64,000 bases of DNA from Heterobilharzia americana. Its lineage: Eukaryota; Platyhelminthes; Trematoda; Strigeidida; Schistosomatidae. Below, piece after piece: positions 60,331 to 64,000 of the stretch (position 1 is the first letter of the stretch; each line of letters opens with the position of its first letter). A program made the position numbers and the translations under genes. The stretch spans positions 12,255,248-12,319,247 of the forward strand of contig OX104134.1 in assembly GCA_944470555.2 (NCBI GenBank), given 5' to 3'. Under the pieces are notes generated by a model. It searched no databases. It had not been told where the DNA came from and saw only the letters and a program-made list of their open reading frames with translations.

Positions 60331-62097
60331 TTAAAAAATCTCTATGTTAGCTAATAATTCACCTCCTGACCGAATTTCGTTTTCTGAAAATATTCGAGAC
60401 ATGACTACCTATTTCGTTTGATATGTATCTAAAGTATATTCTATTTGACTGGAGCTTTACAGGAATGTTTATTCTGAATCGGTAACCTTTATCGTTTGCA
60501 TACTACCATCTTGAAAACCTGTTGATTATCTTTATAAACTACAAATACTTTAACATATTAACAGTCTCCTCCGAAGACTTGAATAGAAAACTTACAACAG
60601 CAGATGTCAGATGTACTTGTGTGCTTCAACAGTAGCTATACATGCATCCTCTGTAGAATGGATGGTGCAAAAAGTACTCGAAGTCACAGAAGCATAGAAA
60701 TTGAAGTACACATAATACGTATCTTGTCTATCTGTATCACTCGGTGTTATTGGGTTAGTAAATACAAGAACGATACATTTGCAGTGCACTTTCCTGGCAC
60801 CAAAATGCAACTAGGGCTAAAGTAAATAGATTAAATTGAATAAACTGATCATTAACTGAACAAATCTCTAGCTTGTCTCCATATGCTTAAGATGATTGAA
60901 GTGTGTGTTCCGCTATCAATACTTACACGTTAGGTAATGTACTAACTAAACAGGTACTACAGCGCATCGAGTTAATTAGGTTTGTTTAAGCATTACGTAG
61001 TAGTAACACAAACACTACCCCTGCACATTCATCAGTGCGTTTAAATGGCTAGAGAATGGGCTACTCGATACATGTGCCGCGGTTTGGTAATAAGGCAAGG
61101 GCAATATAAGAGTATAGTGCCATCAATGGTGTCAACTCCGATCGTAGGGGGGTCTCCAGTTGTCGTGGAACTAGAAAGTCAGCAAATCTACCACTCATCA
61201 GTCGTAAAATTTCACATGTAGTGGATCACACTGGGTGATTTATTCAGAGTAGTTGCAGTCACTTATACATAAGTCGAATAGGTAATTACAAAATACAGTT
61301 TGTTTGTACAACATTAAAATACAGAAGTAGAGGTAAGAAAACATCCTCATAAAAGAGCATATGATATCACTAAGGTGACGAATGGAGTACAGAACTTCGT
61401 AGATCGTACATTGAGATCAGTATGAATATTTTGGCAAGATGTCATGTCGCTATCTTCCCCCTAGCTCAGAGGAAGAAGTTAAACTGCAGATACAAAAGAT
61501 CGAAGGATGATATATTTGAAGACTTTGAAAACCTGCTCAGCCCAGACATAATCTTGGTCAGTAAGCTTTTTGTCGACTACAATAAGGTTAACACCGTTAC
61601 CGAGCTCAAACTATGTACAATTCCAATGGTGGTAGAGATATTAAACCATTTGCAAAAGGCAATAGTGTCTAGTGTTGAATCTTAGATGAAGTTACCAACA
61701 AACACTGGTAGAAGAAGGCGTCACAAGTGGGAAAAATCCAGGTAAATGAATGCTATTCGGTCTTGTAGGTGCACTGATCACACAATAATAAACGATGATG
61801 ATAACCTTCTCGTGATACTTATAATTTCTGGCAGTATTGACCTAAAAAGTGTGTAGTAAGTTTGAAGTGGACAGTTGGACAATTTCACCTAACTACCAAA
61901 TGATGAAATAACAACGAGCGAACAAATGTAGAGGTTCATATGACAACATTTCAAATCTGCATGCTAATAATTAAGATAAAATACAAATATGTACAAGATT
62001 GATTTAGTGAAACACGCATCTACATCATTCAGTCAATACAATAACGTTTAAACGAAATCTTCAAAACTATGTCTATTCGTTAGGCTTTTGAAGTCCT
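60331..62097. other. Mostly unassigned; 87-codon frame at 61422-61685 (+)
   Basis: The frame at 61422 gives a peptide including RSKDDIFEDFENLLSPDIIL without a recognised family; coding status unknown. The rest is AT-rich with nothing supported. Confidence 0.2.
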
Positions 62098-62347
62098 TTA
62101 TCGGTTTTTCACATAATTTAGGTGAGTTGCTACCAAATTTTCAGCCAGTTTATGGTTTACATCATTCAGGCCCTGAAGCAGCTGGAAAAGAGCCTTTATT
62201 TTTCCATTACTGACGTTTCCTATGACATTATTAGGGATATTTGGATTATAATTTTCCTTTCATCAGTGACCATGTCAGATGTTTACAAGTAAATGTTATT
62301 TGCGGTATTACTGTTACCTCTGATACACCAAATTCTAATAAATGCTT
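62098..62347 (-). CDS. Candidate last two exons of an unrecognised gene
   Basis: A 30-nt exon (62347-62318, KHLLEFGVSE) between a CCTTAG acceptor and donor GTAACA, a 61-nt intron, then a 159-nt exon (62256-62098) ending in TAA. The join is phase 0. The second part contains KIKALFQLLQGLNDVNHKLA, which looks like an amphipathic helix. The acceptor before 62256 has a poor pyrimidine tract. No upstream exon recognised; neighbouring sequence may be repeat-derived, so this remains tentative. Confidence 0.22.
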
Positions 62348-64000
62348 CTAAGGTGCTAGGACGGATGGTTTGTAGTCATTAAACACATCGTGCTGACAAA
62401 CCTGAGAGTATTGATGAACTATTTTGCCTTAGTAACCAGTCACGCAATTCAACCACATACTGATCACAGAGGAGGCCAATAAATGGAGTCAACATATGAA
62501 GTTCATGTATTTAATTCCAATTTTTGTATCAAGCAGTCCACAACAATGTTGTGATCAAAGGTGCTTCTTCAGAAAGATTGTACTGGTTAAATTCCTAACG
62601 ACAATCATCGGTTCACAATTGAACCATCTAGCTCAGATTACACATTACCAGCAGTACTTCATGGTATTTTGATGGAATTAATGGCAAGTATATATTCAGG
62701 AGCATATGAACACTCGTTACTCTTTCATTCATATGATTTCTCAATGTAGGAACTTGAAGTTCAAAAAAATAAACCACATATTCTTACTTCTAATCCAGTA
62801 GCCATCTGAAAACGGTTCACAAATAAATTCATGTCAAAAGTGAATCTGAAATTGTTTTCATTATCAGCAACCCACTTCACATGATGCCTGAATTTGGTTC
62901 ATGCCTTCAAACTTAACGGATGTAAGTCCTCAAAGATGTTGACTTTGATAAGCAGAATGTGAAGCATACCTTCAAATCGAAAGAATGTGTTAAGCAAAAG
63001 ATTCGCACATTAAGGTGCAGATAAGCTGCCCACGATAAATAATTATCATCATGCTTGTATTTCCCTGATATTTTCAGCACATCCGATGCAGGCATAACAC
63101 AACAAGCTGTGATTATATTGCAGTAAAGAACAATCATGAAATGCATCAAAAATGAGACCTTGTCGAATCAATCAGGAAGACTAGTTCATAAGACTTCATT
63201 CATCCTCACACTTAGAACTCATGCAGCCAACTCAAATATAAGTAGGACCACAAACGTTATAGGTTTAACCATTGATTTGCTTGCCACACAGAGGAATGAA
63301 ATCCCGAAGCTTGTTCTTAGGAATATTCCGAGAATTTGCAATCATTTGACAAAATTTCCGCTGCATAATAAGACGGGCATAATTCACTTTAAAAAGAACC
63401 TTTCTTGTCCTCTTTTCTCAAGTCCCAGGGCATTATGATTTCTCGAGGATATTTATAAATTATTACCACAGTGGTCAACTTCATTGACCAAAAGGCTAGT
63501 TCCAAGCGGTATGCATATTTCAATTTTTTAAAAGCTGTTCTGCCGAAAAGCCATGTTTTGTCAAAGAGACAAGAAAATTAGGATAGGAAAAGTTTGGGAA
63601 TTGTATTTCCGTGATTTTTACAGATGCTGAGGTGAATCACTAGTTATTCGTACCTGTAGTATACCAACGAATACGTTGCCTAAAAGGAACAAAATAGACA
63701 AACAAGGTGAGACAATATTGCAGTTGGGGCTACCGATATGAATGAATATGAGTAGTATATGTTGAGAGGTCAGCAGAAGTCATAGGCAATTACCAGAGTC
63801 AGGTAAGTATTCTCGCCCAGAGAAACGTAAGAGACAATGTGAGCGTATGAAAAGCTAATCAAGATGGAAGAAAAGGAAATGAAGCACATCGTGCAAATGA
63901 CTATTTAATAGAAAGTGTACAATATTTCATCAGTAATGTACAAAATGTTATGATAAACATTCCTATCTGCGTCTCATTCTTTGTCGTTCCTTGCAGCGTA
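62348..64000. other. Unassigned right end of window
   Basis: A 100-codon plus-strand frame at 63136-63438 has no recognised domain. No RNA genes or transposon proteins recognised. Confidence 0.25.

Noticed and set aside
1..64000. Hammerhead ribozyme of the schistosome SM-alpha type
   Set aside because: Looked for the CTGATGAG...GAAA core by eye near the SINE copies; the nearest match (GTGATGAGTCG near 9064) lacks the rest of the core.
1..64000. CRISPR array
   Set aside because: The tandem repeats (38.0-38.9 kb and the 21-bp tracts) are degenerate contiguous units without unique spacers, in a eukaryotic context.

Overview
The window is eukaryotic, and the best fit is a digenean flatworm of the schistosome type. 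The one confident cellular gene has GT/AG introns of about 2 kb. Almost everything else is layered retrotransposon sequence from families that are abundant in schistosome genomes: CR1-like and RTE-like non-LTR elements, Ty3/gypsy and BEL/Pao LTR elements, and tRNA-derived SINE relics. I see no operons, bacterial genes or CRISPR. The species call is inference from repeat content and protein resemblance, not from a database search.

Layout. (1) About 0.1-9 kb holds a partial STUB1/CHIP co-chaperone ubiquitin ligase gene on the minus strand. Its first three coding exons (8227-8013, 6083-5849, 3656-3351) join in frame. The U-box exon or exons must lie left of base 1. Intron 3 holds a decayed non-LTR retrotransposon, and introns 1 and 2 hold tRNA-like SINE fragments. 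(2) 9-17 kb is a graveyard of fragments: a non-LTR piece, a gypsy protease/RT relic and a CR1 endonuclease piece. (3) 17.1-21.9 kb is a nearly full-length but broken CR1-like element, followed by a dispersed repeat (22.07-23.44 kb). (4) 23588-30418 is a complete BEL/Pao element on the minus strand, with 736-bp LTRs in which I found one mismatch and an uninterrupted 1,728-codon gag-pol. It is the only element here that looks recently active. (5) 31.1-32.2 kb is another CR1-like RT relic, and 32391-33017 is a fold-back element with arms of about 220 bp. (6) 33-41 kb is mostly unassigned, with a degenerate tandem array of about 42-bp period at 38.0-38.9 kb.

(7) The most remarkable structure is a giant inverted repeat. 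About 6.4 kb at 41361-47745 is repeated in reverse, almost identically, at 52146-58529, around a spacer of about 4.4 kb that carries a broken RTE-like element. Each arm holds the same dead gypsy pol (same stop codons), the same CR1 fragments and the same candidate pair of tiny 5' exons of a cellular gene. A single 1-bp indel separates the two gypsy copies. Both ends of the arms lie inside repeat families. It is either a recent inverted duplication or an assembly artefact. (8) 58.6-64 kb is less repetitive and holds only weak exon candidates, none of them recognised.

The genes do not form a pathway. The story is one housekeeping gene plus successive transposon insertions, with two intramolecular inverted structures (627 bp and about 17 kb) of different scale.
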